A DNA stretch of 64,000 bases from Tropicibacter oceani (GCF_029958925.1 NZ_CP124616.1:2852001-2916000), one strand, 5' to 3'. Positions 45,545 to 57,148 are shown, counted from the first letter of the stretch. Program-made: numbers and translations. The notes: generated by a model from the sequence alone, not told the origin.

Positions 45545-47461
45545 ATGAGTGACACCAAGATCCGAAAACAGGGCCGCGCCGGCCATATCACCCTGACCCG
45601 GCCCAAGGCGCTGAACGCGCTCAGCTACGACATGTGTCTGGCAGTCGAGGCCGCGCTGGACCAATGGCGCAACGATCCGCAGGTCGATCTGATCCTGCTC
45701 GACGCCGAGGGCGATCGCGCTTTCTGCGCCGGCGGCGATATCGCCGAGATGTACCAGACCGGCACCGAAGGCAACCTTGACTACGGCCGCCGGTTCTGGC
45801 GCGACGAATATCGCCTGAACGCCAAGCTGGCCGAGTATCCCAAACCCGTCGTCAGCTTTCTGCACGGTTTTGTCATGGGCGGCGGCGTCGGGCTGGGCGG
45901 CCATTGCTCGCACCGGATCACCTGCGAAAGCACCCAGATTTCCATGCCCGAATGCGGCATCGGCTTTGTGCCCGATGTGGGCGGCTCGTTTATTCTGGCG
46001 CGCGCGCCCGGGCGCCTGGGCGAATACCTTGGCCTGACCGCCGCGCGCATGGGTCCGGGCGATGCCATCCACGCCGGCTTTGCCGATCACTATATCCCCG
46101 AGGCCGAATGGCCGACGCTGAAAACCTTGCTGCGCGAAACCGGCGATGCCGGGCTTGTCCAGCAGGCCGCCCTGCCCGCGCCAGACAGCCCTTTGGCCGC
46201 GCAGCAGCCGCAGATCGACGCGCTGTTCGGCGGCGAAGGGCTGGCCGATGTGCTGAACCTCTTGCGCAATGACACCTCCGATTTCGCGCAAAAGACGCTC
46301 AAGGCTTTGGGCCGCAATGCGCCGCTGTCGATGGCCGTCACGCTTGAGATGATCCACCGGTTGCGCGCCATGTCCAACCTGACGATCCGCAAGGCGCTGG
46401 AGCTGGAATACCGCGTGTCGCACCGGATCATGGAACACGGCGACTTTCTCGAAGGCATCCGCGCGGCCATCATCGACAAGGACAGATCGCCCAAATGGCG
46501 GCATGCGCTGGACAAGGTGCCCGCCGTCGATGTCAGCCGGATGCTGGCGCCGCTGGGCAAACAGGCTTTGGATTTCAGGGAGAACAGCATGAAAATCGGA
46601 TTTATCGGACTGGGCAACATGGGCGCGCCGATGGCCGCCAACCTGATCGCCGCAGGGCATCAGGTGACAGGCTTTGACGTGGCGGGCGTCACGGTCGAGG
46701 GCGCGGCGCAGGCCACCAGCGCCGCCGAGGCCGCCAAGGGCGCCGACGTGGTCATCACCATGCTGCCCAATGGTGCCATCCTGCGCAGCGTCGCCGATGA
46801 CATCATCCCGGCGATGCAGCCCGGTGCGGTGCTGCTGGATTGCTCTACCGTCGACGTCGAAAGCGCCCGCGCCGTGGCCGCGCAGGCGGCCGGCGCGGGC
46901 CTTGGCGCGCTGGATGCCCCGGTGTCGGGCGGCATCGGCGGGGCCAGCGCCGGCACGCTGACCTTCATGGTCGGCGGCAGCGACGACGCCTTTGCCAAGG
47001 CCAAGCCGCTTTTCGACATCATGGGCCAGAAGGCCGTGCATTGCGGCCCCTCGGGCAATGGCCAGGCTGCCAAGATCTGCAACAACATGATCCTTGGCGT
47101 CACCATGATCGCCACCTGCGAAGCCTTTGCCCTGGCCGACAAGCTGGGCCTGTCGCGCGAGGCGATGTTCGACGTGGTCAGCACCTCGTCGGGCTATTCG
47201 TGGTCGATGAATGCCTATTGCCCCGCGCCGGGCGTCGGCCCCAAGTCCCCCGCCGACAACGGTTATGTCCCCGGCTTTGCCGCCGATCTGATGCTCAAGG
47301 ACCTGCGCCTGTCGCAACAGGCCGCCGAGGCCGCCGATGCCGACACCCCCATGGGCAAGGCCGCGATGGACCTGTACCAAAGCTTTGTCGAGGATGAGGA
47401 TGGCAAGGGCCGCGATTTCAGCGCCATGCTGCCGCGGTTCGAAAAGCGCGGGCGTGGCTAA
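45545..47461 (+). CDS. mmsB: 3-hydroxyisobutyryl-CoA hydrolase / 3-hydroxyisobutyrate dehydrogenase fusion
   Basis: One continuous 638-codon frame encodes two consecutive valine-pathway enzymes. Residues 1-347 are an enoyl-CoA hydratase/HIBCH-type hydrolase: FCAGGDIAEMYQ (oxyanion region), HGFVMGGGVGLGGH and MPECGIGFVPDVGG. Residues 349-638 are 3-hydroxyisobutyrate dehydrogenase (MmsB): KIGFIGLGNMGAPMAANLI, DAPVSGGIGGASAGTLTFMVGG and the catalytic Lys in GNGQAAKICNNMI. The two proteins are normally separate. Here the codons at the junction (LDFRENS-MKIGF) contain no stop, and an AGGGAGA ribosome binding site precedes the Met349 codon, so free MmsB may also be made. A missing stop by sequencing error cannot be excluded. 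Confidence 0.85.
   Translation: MSDTKIRKQGRAGHITLTRPKALNALSYDMCLAVEAALDQWRNDPQVDLILLDAEGDRAFCAGGDIAEMYQTGTEGNLDYGRRFWRDEYRLNAKLAEYPKPVVSFLHGFVMGGGVGLGGHCSHRITCESTQISMPECGIGFVPDVGGSFILARAPGRLGEYLGLTAARMGPGDAIHAGFADHYIPEAEWPTLKTLLRETGDAGLVQQAALPAPDSPLAAQQPQIDALFGGEGLADVLNLLRNDTSDFAQKTLKALGRNAPLSMAVTLEMIHRLRAMSNLTIRKALELEYRVSHRIMEHGDFLEGIRAAIIDKDRSPKWRHALDKVPAVDVSRMLAPLGKQALDFRENSMKIGFIGLGNMGAPMAANLIAAGHQVTGFDVAGVTVEGAAQATSAAEAAKGADVVITMLPNGAILRSVADDIIPAMQPGAVLLDCSTVDVESARAVAAQAAGAGLGALDAPVSGGIGGASAGTLTFMVGGSDDAFAKAKPLFDIMGQKAVHCGPSGNGQAAKICNNMILGVTMIATCEAFALADKLGLSREAMFDVVSTSSGYSWSMNAYCPAPGVGPKSPADNGYVPGFAADLMLKDLRLSQQAAEAADADTPMGKAAMDLYQSFVEDEDGKGRDFSAMLPRFEKRGRG
46577..46591 (+). promoter_or_regulatory. 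Internal ribosome binding site and start for MmsB
   Basis: AGGGAGA, five bases, then ATG (46589-46591), which would start a 290-residue free 3-hydroxyisobutyrate dehydrogenase inside the fusion frame. The context is as strong as that of normal genes here. Confidence 0.6.
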
Positions 47462-47512
47462 GGGCATCGCCCGGCCTTTCCCTTGGGCCGGGCAACCCCT
47501 ATCGTAAAGGCC

Positions 47513-48184
47513 ATGACACAGCCCCCCATCCCCGGTTGGAGCACGCAGGCCCCGGGCCTGTCCGATCTGTCCCCCGACAGCCGCCGCCGGCTTGACGCGC
47601 TGGCGCCCATGACCGTGCCCAAGGGCACCGCGCTGTTCCATCCCGGCGACGCGGTGCAGGGTTTTGTCATCGTGCTGGATGGCCGGGTCGATGTTTTCCT
47701 GACCGGCCCCACCGGCCGCGACATCCTGCTTTACGCGGTCGAGCCGGGGCAAAGCTGTGTGCAATCCACCCTTGGCCTGCTGGGCGGCGAGGATTACTCG
47801 GGCGAGGCCCTGACCCGCAGCGACAGCCGCCTTGTGCTGATCCCGCGCGCTCTGTTCCTGACCTTGATGGACAGCGACGCGCAGTTCCGCAGCTTTGTCT
47901 TTCACGCCTTCGCGCAGCGCCTGCAAAGCATGATGCATCTGCTTGAAAAGGTGGCTTTTACCCGGGTCGAGGCCCGTTTGGCGCAATGCCTGTTGGACCG
48001 CGCCGAAGGCGGTGTCGTGCATGCCACCCATGCCGAGCTGGCCGTGATGATCGGATCCGCGCGCGAGGTCGTGTCGCGACGGCTGGATGCGCTGGCGCGG
48101 CGCGGGATCGTGGCGCAGGAACGTGGTCAGGTGGTGCTGCGCGATGCCGACGCGCTACGCGATCTGGCGCAAAGCGACAGCTAG
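47513..48184 (+). CDS. Crp/Fnr-family transcriptional regulator
   Basis: A 223-residue regulator with an N-terminal cyclic-nucleotide-type beta barrel (ALFHPGDAVQGFVIVLDGRVDVFL, GRDILLYAVEPGQSC) and a dimerisation helix (FAQRLQSMMHLLEKVAFTRVEARLAQCLLDR). The C-terminal HTH_Crp domain is HATHAELAVMIGSAREVVSRRLDALARRGIV. It lacks the four-Cys [4Fe-4S] set of Fnr; only two Cys are seen (in GQSCVQS and AQCLLD), so a thiol-based or small-molecule signal is possible. It is followed on the same strand by a DUF2892 protein gene, a common pairing. AAAGG lies upstream of the ATG. Confidence 0.88.
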   Translation: MTQPPIPGWSTQAPGLSDLSPDSRRRLDALAPMTVPKGTALFHPGDAVQGFVIVLDGRVDVFLTGPTGRDILLYAVEPGQSCVQSTLGLLGGEDYSGEALTRSDSRLVLIPRALFLTLMDSDAQFRSFVFHAFAQRLQSMMHLLEKVAFTRVEARLAQCLLDRAEGGVVHATHAELAVMIGSAREVVSRRLDALARRGIVAQERGQVVLRDADALRDLAQSDS

Positions 48185-48220
48185 ACGATCACGAAAATAT
48201 GTGGCGAATGCGCCGCGCTA

Positions 48221-48235
48221 TGTGACCAGATCACC
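48221..48235. promoter_or_regulatory. Possible Crp/Fnr-type site before DUF2892 gene
   Basis: TGTGA-CCAGA-TCACC, a dyad resembling Crp-family sites but with a 5-base rather than 6-base spacer, 63 bases before the DUF2892 start codon and just after the crp-type gene. Confidence 0.35.
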
Positions 48236-48298
48236 GACGCCCCCCCGCGAATCGGTTAACCTTTGACCATCGAAATTCCGGAGTGGAAGGTTAGAACC

Positions 48299-48490
48299 AT
48301 GCTCAAGAACAATGTTGGCGGCATCGACAAGATTGCCCGTATCGTCATCGGCGCCCTGCTGATCCTTGGTGCCCTGATGGGCTATGGCGTCTGGATGTGG
48401 ATCGGGATCATCCCCTTGGCCACCGGCCTGATGGGCAGCTGCCTGCTGTATTCGCTGGTCGGCATCAACACCTGCCCGATGAAGAAATAA
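48299..48490 (+). CDS. DUF2892 small membrane protein
   Basis: A 63-residue inner-membrane protein with two helices: MLKNNVGGIDKIARIVIGAL, then ILGALMGYG, WMWIGIIPLATGLMGSCLLYSLVG and a terminal INTCPMKK. The N-x-G-xx-DRxxR-like opening and C-terminal Cys-Pro are DUF2892 hallmarks; the same module forms the membrane part of the rhodanese YgaP. Two Cys (in GSCLL and NTCPM) could take part in sulfur or thiol chemistry. GGAAGG precedes the ATG at 48299. Downstream of the Crp/Fnr gene, which probably controls it. Confidence 0.88.
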   Translation: MLKNNVGGIDKIARIVIGALLILGALMGYGVWMWIGIIPLATGLMGSCLLYSLVGINTCPMKK

Positions 48491-48519
48491 CCCCGGGGCG
48501 CCCCGGTTTCATGGTCGGC

Positions 48520-49473
48520 CTAAAGGCCCATGCGTGAAACCGGGCGTCGCTGTCGCTGATCGGGGCGGAACGGCACTTTGCGGTCGTACATGCGCTGGTC
48601 CGCCACGCTCAGAAGCCTGTCCAGATCGGTGCCATCGGCCCCGAAAATGGCAAATCCGATACTTGCACTCAGCATCTGTTTGTCGCCTTGCAGCTGCACC
48701 TCGAGCGACAGACAGCCATCCAGCATCATGCGGATGGCCCCGGCACCGCAGCCAGTCACCACAATCCCGAATTCATCCCCGCCCAGCCGCGCGACAAAGC
48801 CGTCAGAGCCGATCTGATCGGTCAGAGCCTTGCCCATCGCGCAGATGGCCATGTCGCCAATCGCATGGCCCCGGGTATCGTTGATGTCCTTCAGCCCGTT
48901 CATGTCGGCAAAAGCCACGACCAACAGCCCCTTGCCCGGGCGGTGGTTTTCAAGCGCCTGACGCGCGCTTTCGACAAAGGCGTGCCGGTTTGGCAGCCCC
49001 GTAAGCTCGTCCTGCCAGGCCAGTTTTTCAAGCACCGCCTCGCGGGCCTTGCGGTCGTCGATGTTCTGCACGCAGGAAATGAAATGCTTGGGCTTGCCCC
49101 ATTGGTCACGTTTCAGACTGACCGACAGGCTGGCCCAGAACGGCGCCTGGTTGCCGATGACATAGCGTTTTTCCATCTGGTACTGGCTTTGCTGACCAGA
49201 CAACAAAAGTTCGAGGTTGCGCAGGTCCTCGTCCAGATCTTCGGCAAAGGTGATGTCCTGAAACCGGAAATCCAATGCCGATTCCGGCACAAGGCCCAGT
49301 TCTTCGCGCAAGCGGGTCGATCCCCAAAGGAACGACCCGTCAAGGCCGACGACCCCGATACCGATTGGACAATCTGAAATATCTGGGATCACGCGGCACC
49401 CATTTATCAATTCGCAACTAGAATACGCTTCGCCCGCTCCTTCGGAACGAATCCGTTCATTGTTTGGGAACAA
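48520..49473 (-). CDS. PAS-GGDEF diguanylate cyclase
   Basis: About 317 residues: a PAS sensor (about 35-145; CPIGIGVVGLDGSFLWGS to FISCVQNIDDRKAREAVLEKL) and a GGDEF domain (about 150-300) with DELTGLPNRHAF, FADMNGLKDINDTRGHAIGD and an intact RLGGDEFGIV. It should make cyclic di-GMP from GTP; no RxxD inhibitory site is evident just before GGDEF. No transmembrane helix, so a cytoplasmic sensor. The start is uncertain: no ATG is available, the frame opens with a TTG at 49473, and GTG at 49392 or TTG at 49410 are possible. A CtrA-like box lies just upstream. Confidence 0.87.
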   Translation of the reverse strand: MFPNNERIRSEGAGEAYSSCELINGCRVIPDISDCPIGIGVVGLDGSFLWGSTRLREELGLVPESALDFRFQDITFAEDLDEDLRNLELLLSGQQSQYQMEKRYVIGNQAPFWASLSVSLKRDQWGKPKHFISCVQNIDDRKAREAVLEKLAWQDELTGLPNRHAFVESARQALENHRPGKGLLVVAFADMNGLKDINDTRGHAIGDMAICAMGKALTDQIGSDGFVARLGGDEFGIVVTGCGAGAIRMMLDGCLSLEVQLQGDKQMLSASIGFAIFGADGTDLDRLLSVADQRMYDRKVPFRPDQRQRRPVSRMGL

Positions 49474-49476
49474 AAG

Positions 49477-49492
49477 TTAACATTGTGTTAGC
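49477..49492. promoter_or_regulatory. CtrA-like box upstream of the diguanylate cyclase
   Basis: On the minus strand CTAA-CACAATG-TTAAC matches the CtrA consensus TTAA-N7-TTAAC with one mismatch. It ends next to the most upstream start codon of the cyclase, so if it is active the true start may be further in. Confidence 0.45.
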
Positions 49493-49541
49493 CAAGCCCC
49501 CGCCGCGTGAAAAAATCCGCCCCCGCCATGGGGGCCGCCCA

Positions 49542-52421
<2,880 letters not shown>

Positions 52422-52488
52422 GACGCCCCCCGCATAACGACCGGTTAACAGATAGGCGAAACCTGTGGCCTCGCCAATGGAAAATCAG

Positions 52489-52503
52489 GAACATTAGAAG
52501 AAC
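52489..52503 (-). promoter_or_regulatory. LexA (SOS) box of uvrA
   Basis: GAAC-ATTAGAA-GAAC exactly fits the alphaproteobacterial LexA consensus GAAC-N7-GAAC, in the divergent region between uvrA and the rhodanese gene. Confidence 0.82.
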
Positions 52504-52517
52504 AAGCGGCTTTCCCC

Positions 52518-52545
52518 TTTACATTCCACTTACCGAATGTATATA
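52518..52545 (+). promoter_or_regulatory. Rhodanese promoter with SqrR/BigR-type operator
   Basis: TTTACA (52518-52523), 16 bases, TATATA (52540-52545) is a plausible promoter. It contains TACATTC-CACTTACC-GAATGTA (52520-52541), i.e. ATTC-N8-GAAT with 7-bp arms, the operator type reported for the sulfide-responsive repressor SqrR of Rhodobacter. Its position between -35 and -10 predicts repression. Confidence 0.65.
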
Positions 52546-52573
52546 GCATCAACAACACGCAAGGAGACGCGAG

Positions 52574-52936
52574 ATGTTTGCTTTTCTTCAAAACGCCGTC
52601 AGCGGTGGCACCATGACCCCGGCCGAGGCGATCACCCGCAGCGCCGCAAACGAAGTGGTGCTGATCGACATCCGCGACCCGATGGAAATCCGCGCCAGCG
52701 GCAAGGCCAAGGGCGCGCTCGAAATCCCTTCGTCCACGCTGGCGATGCGCGCCGACCCGCGCAGCCCCGAATGCCTGCCCGAACTCAAACAGGGCAAACC
52801 CATCGCGGTCTACTGCGCGTCCGGCGCACGGTCCTCCATGGCCAGGATGATGCTCAAACGCATGGGCCACGACGAGGTTCACAATATCGGCGGTCTCGTC
52901 CACTGGCAGCAGGCCGGCGGCGAAATCACCCGCTAG
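52574..52936 (+). CDS. Single-domain rhodanese
   Basis: A 120-residue rhodanese. VLIDIRDPMEIRASGKAKGALEIP is the CH2A-like segment; the active-site loop is Cys81-ALA-type, VYCASGARSSMA, and the end is GHDEVHNIGGLVHWQQAGGEI. The enzyme transfers sulfane sulfur, for example from thiosulfate or persulfides, through a Cys81 persulfide. AAGGAG precedes the ATG. The promoter has an ATTC-N8-GAAT operator, pointing to control by a sulfide/persulfide sensor of the SqrR/BigR class encoded elsewhere. No signal peptide: cytoplasmic. Confidence 0.9.
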   Translation: MFAFLQNAVSGGTMTPAEAITRSAANEVVLIDIRDPMEIRASGKAKGALEIPSSTLAMRADPRSPECLPELKQGKPIAVYCASGARSSMARMMLKRMGHDEVHNIGGLVHWQQAGGEITR

Positions 52937-52944
52937 GCCCCGCT

Positions 52945-53024
52945 CGTTTCCATTTGCCCCAAATATCCCGGGGACGCGCGCAGCGCGGGGGCAGAGCCCC
53001 GGGGGTTTGGGGGTCCGCCCCCAA
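52945..53024 (+). repeat. Intergenic repeat, copy F (AAATAYYCCGGGG family)
   Basis: GTTTCCATTTGCCCCAAATA followed by TCCCGGGG and three GC-rich dyads (CGCGC-GCAG-CGCG type, CGGGG-GCAGAG-CCCCGG, TTGGGGG-TCCG-CCCCCAA). It lies after the rhodanese stop codon, before the convergent agl operon end. Confidence 0.75.
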
Positions 53025-53057
53025 GGCCCGCGTGGCCCGAACGCAAAACAAATGGGC

Positions 53058-53075
53058 GCGCGCCGCAAGGCGCGC
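53058..53075 (-). terminator. Probable terminator of the agl operon
   Basis: GCGCGCC/GGCGCGC stem (7 bp) with a 4-base loop. On the minus strand it is followed by GCGCCCATTTGTTTT. It lies 28 bases beyond the aglK stop codon. Confidence 0.6.
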
Positions 53076-53103
53076 ACCGCTGACTTCCCTCACCCGCGGC
53101 CGC

Positions 53104-54195
<1,092 letters not shown>

Positions 54196-54219
54196 GTCTC
54201 CCCCTCCTCTTTTGCTGTG

Positions 54220-55854
54220 TTACGCGGACTGGCGCAGGGCCAGCGCGGGCTGCCAGGGCCCCAGATGCAGTTTGCCGTCAGGCGCAGGGCCGGTGCTGCC
54301 CAGCTCGATCCCGATCTGGTGCCACTGGCCTTTCGGCATGTCGATGGTCGCCGGCTCACCCGACAGGTTCACCGCGACAAAGATCGTCTCGTCCGCGTCC
54401 TCGCGCAGGAAATGCACGACGCTGCCGGTGGCCTTGACCCGGTCATGGCTGCCCTTGATCAGCGCCTTGTGGGCGTGGCGAAAGGCGATGGCCTTGCGAT
54501 AGTGGTGCAGCAGCGCGCCGGGGTCGCGTTCCTGTTCGGACAGGGCGCGCGGCAGGTGGTCATGGCTGACCGGAAGCCAGGGTTTGCCGGTGGTGAACCC
54601 GCCGTTCTGGCTGTCGTTGTCCCAGACCATCGGCGTGCGGCAACCGTCGCGGCCCTTGAACTCGGGCCAGAACTGGATGCCGTAAGGGTCCTGCAGGTCC
54701 TCGAAACTCACATCCGCCTCGGGCAGGCCCAGCTCTTCGCCCTGGTAAATACAGACCGATCCGCGCAGGCACATCATCAGCGTCGTATAGGCGCGCGCCG
54801 CCGCGTCGGGCAGGTTCCAGCGCGTGATGTGGCGCGGCACGTCATGGTTGGAAAAGGCCCAGCAAACCCAGCCCTCGGGCGCCTTTTCGTCGACCAGGTC
54901 CATCACCTCGGCCACGTAACCGGCGGTGGGTGGCACGGCCGAGAGCAGCTCGAAGGCATAGCTCATCTGCACCTTGTCCCCGCCCGAGGTGTATTCGCCA
55001 AGGATATCCAACCCATACAGGTCATCGCCCACCTCGCCCACAGCGGCGGCGTTGTAGCGGTTCATCAGGGTCCGCAGCTTGCGCAGGAACTCTAGGTTTT
55101 CCGGGCGGTTCTTGTCGTACAGGTGGTCCTGCCAGGTGTATGGGTTCACCGACGGGGCGGTGATGGCGTTGCGCTTGTCCGCAGGCAGGGCCGGGTTGTC
55201 GCGCAACTCCTGATCGTGAACGTAGAAGTTGATGGTATCCAGGCGGAAACCATCGACCCCGCGATCCAGCCAGAACTCGGCCACTTTCAGCAGTGCCTCT
55301 TGCACTTGCGGTTCGTGGAAATTCAGGTCGGGCTGCGAGGTCAGAAAGTTGTGCATGTAGTACTGGCATCGGCGGCTGTCCCATTGCCAGGCCGAGCCGC
55401 CAAAGATCGACAGCCAGTTGGTGGGCGGGGTGCCGTCGGGTTTGGCATCGGCCCAGACGTACCAGTTGGCCTTGTCGTTGTCCTTGGACGCACGGCTTTC
55501 TTCGAACCACGGATGATCCTGCGAGGTATGCGACAGAACCAGGTCGATCATCACCCGCAGGCCCAGTTGGTGCGCCATGCCGATCAGCGCGTCGAAATCC
55601 GCAAGGCTGCCGAACATCGGGTCGACATCGCAGTAATCGCTGACGTCATAGCCGAAATCCCTCATCGGGGATTTGAAGAACGGCGAAATCCAGATCGCAT
55701 CGACCCCAAGCGAGGCAATATGCGGCAAACGGCCGGTGATCCCCAAAAGGTCCCCCACCCCGTCGCCGTTGCTGTCCTGATAGCTGCGCGGATAGATCTG
55801 ATAGATCACCGCACCGCGCCACCAATCGGGGTCTGTCGTCAGCGTTTTCGCCAT
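54220..55854 (-). CDS. aglA: Alpha-glucosidase (GH13)
   Basis: A 544-residue GH13 alpha-glucosidase. Conserved regions: DWWRGAVIYQIYPRSYQDSNGDGVGDL (N-terminal), DLVLSHTSQDHPWF (region I), GVDGFRLDTINFYVHD (region II, nucleophile Asp), AVGEVGDD (region III, acid Glu) and FSNHDVPRH (region IV). It hydrolyses imported maltose, sucrose, trehalose-like or related alpha-glucosides in the cytoplasm. No signal peptide. The start is either ATG 55854, preceded by AAAGG, or GTG 55887 with GGGAA, which would add 11 residues. Lies between aglG and aglK. Confidence 0.94.
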   Translation of the reverse strand: MAKTLTTDPDWWRGAVIYQIYPRSYQDSNGDGVGDLLGITGRLPHIASLGVDAIWISPFFKSPMRDFGYDVSDYCDVDPMFGSLADFDALIGMAHQLGLRVMIDLVLSHTSQDHPWFEESRASKDNDKANWYVWADAKPDGTPPTNWLSIFGGSAWQWDSRRCQYYMHNFLTSQPDLNFHEPQVQEALLKVAEFWLDRGVDGFRLDTINFYVHDQELRDNPALPADKRNAITAPSVNPYTWQDHLYDKNRPENLEFLRKLRTLMNRYNAAAVGEVGDDLYGLDILGEYTSGGDKVQMSYAFELLSAVPPTAGYVAEVMDLVDEKAPEGWVCWAFSNHDVPRHITRWNLPDAAARAYTTLMMCLRGSVCIYQGEELGLPEADVSFEDLQDPYGIQFWPEFKGRDGCRTPMVWDNDSQNGGFTTGKPWLPVSHDHLPRALSEQERDPGALLHHYRKAIAFRHAHKALIKGSHDRVKATGSVVHFLREDADETIFVAVNLSGEPATIDMPKGQWHQIGIELGSTGPAPDGKLHLGPWQPALALRQSA

Positions 55855-55890
55855 GTCGTTTTGCGCCTTTGCCTTCACGTCTGTCACTCT

Positions 55891-55967
55891 GGTTCCCGGG
55901 CTTGCCCCGGGACCTGTTTTTCGATCCGCCCCCCGGGGGGCATAGGCCCCGGATCTGCGTCCGGGGC
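55891..55967. repeat. Cluster of three GC-rich palindromes between aglG and aglA
   Basis: The gap holds GGTTCCCGGG-CTTGC-CCCGGGACC (55891-55914), the perfect palindrome GCCCCCCGGGGGGC (55928-55941) and the hairpin GCCCCGGA-TCTGCG-TCCGGGGC (55946-55967). It resembles short interspersed palindromic repeats of alphaproteobacteria and could act as an RNA processing or stabilising site inside the operon. Confidence 0.6.
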
Positions 55968-55974
55968 GGGTTTG

Positions 55975-57135
55975 CTATTTCACCGAGCCGGCCAGTAGCC
56001 CGCGCACAAGGTATTTCTGCATCGCAAAGAACACCGCCAGCGGCACCGCGATCGACACAAAGGCCGCCGTCGCCAGAATTTCCCAGTTGCCGCCCCGGGT
56101 GCCCAACAGCTCGATGATCTGGTTGGTCATCACCGTGGTCTGCCCCGTCGCGTCGATCAGGAACACCTTGGCCACCAGCAGGTCATTCCATGTCCACAGG
56201 AACTGGAAGATCGCAAAGGAAGCCAGCGCAGGAAAGCTCAGCGGCAGGATGATCTTGGTGAAGATCTGGAAATCCGTCGCCCCGTCGACCCGGGCGTTTT
56301 CGATGATGTCCCGCGGCAGGCTGACCATGTAGTTGCGAAGCAGGTAGATCGCCAAGGGTAATCCGAACCCGGTATGGGCCAGCCAGACCCCCAGGTATCC
56401 CTTGCCGATGCCGATGCCCAGGTGCAGTTTCAGCAGCGGGATCAGCGCCAGTTGCAGCGGCACCACCAAAAGCCCCACCACAAAGGCCACCAGCAGCGCC
56501 CGGCCCGGGAAATCCATCCAGGCCAGCGCATAGGCCGCAAAGGCCGCCACCACGATCGGGATGATCGTTGCCGGAATGGTCACGGTCAGGGTGTTTATGA
56601 AGGCCTTGGCCATATTGTCCGTGGCGCTGCCGGAAAACAGCACCTGGCGGTAGTTGTCCATCGTGAACTTGGGCGGTGTGCGGGCATCGACGAATACCCG
56701 CGCGCCCCGGCTGCCGGTGATCTCGGTCTCGGACTCAAGCCGGTAGTCGCCGTTGACCTGCACCGTGATCCGGCTGCCATCGCGCAGCGGCGCGGTTTCG
56801 CCCACGGCAAAGGCGCTCAGCTCGCGCGAGGAAATGCCAAAGGCGCTGATTTCCGACTTGCTGCCGTTGGCGGCCTCGTCGTCGAACAGGTTGCCCTCGA
56901 TCACGTATAGCGCGCCTTGCTGTACCTGGCTGTCCGGGTCGGCGGTGCGCAGCGTCAGGGTCTGCTCTGACGGGAACAGCGCCTTCCACCACCCCGAGCC
57001 GGAAATCTGGTCGGCGGTGCGGAACGAGGACACGAACAGCCCCACGGTCGGGAACAGCCACAGCGCCACCAGCGCCACGACCGAAATATGCACCGCCCAT
57101 GTCAGCGACGATTTGCTTCCTGCGATATTGTCCAT
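55975..57135 (-). CDS. aglG: Alpha-glucoside ABC transporter permease AglG
   Basis: A 386-residue MalG-type permease. TM1 (TWAVHISVVALVALWLFPTVGLFVSSF) is followed by an unusually large periplasmic insert of about 110 residues (GSGWWKALFPSEQ to TMDNYRQVLF), typical for AglG. Five further helices follow, with the EAA-loop signature ENARVDGATDFQIFTKIILPLSFPAL that docks on the ATPase. GGGGGCGGG precedes the ATG at 57135, 13 bases after the aglF stop. Partner of AglF in the inner membrane. Confidence 0.93.
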   Translation of the reverse strand: MDNIAGSKSSLTWAVHISVVALVALWLFPTVGLFVSSFRTADQISGSGWWKALFPSEQTLTLRTADPDSQVQQGALYVIEGNLFDDEAANGSKSEISAFGISSRELSAFAVGETAPLRDGSRITVQVNGDYRLESETEITGSRGARVFVDARTPPKFTMDNYRQVLFSGSATDNMAKAFINTLTVTIPATIIPIVVAAFAAYALAWMDFPGRALLVAFVVGLLVVPLQLALIPLLKLHLGIGIGKGYLGVWLAHTGFGLPLAIYLLRNYMVSLPRDIIENARVDGATDFQIFTKIILPLSFPALASFAIFQFLWTWNDLLVAKVFLIDATGQTTVMTNQIIELLGTRGGNWEILATAAFVSIAVPLAVFFAMQKYLVRGLLAGSVK

Positions 57136-57148
57136 GATCCCGCCCCCC

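Noticed and set aside
45479-48031. An 850-codon minus-strand frame opposite the valine genes and crp-type gene
   Set aside because: Antisense shadow of conserved genes; composition rich in Gly, His, Gln and Arg with no motifs.
49440-49475. GAAC and GTTC words before the diguanylate cyclase as a LexA box
   Set aside because: The words are not in direct repeat with a 7-base spacer; the alphaproteobacterial LexA consensus is not satisfied.
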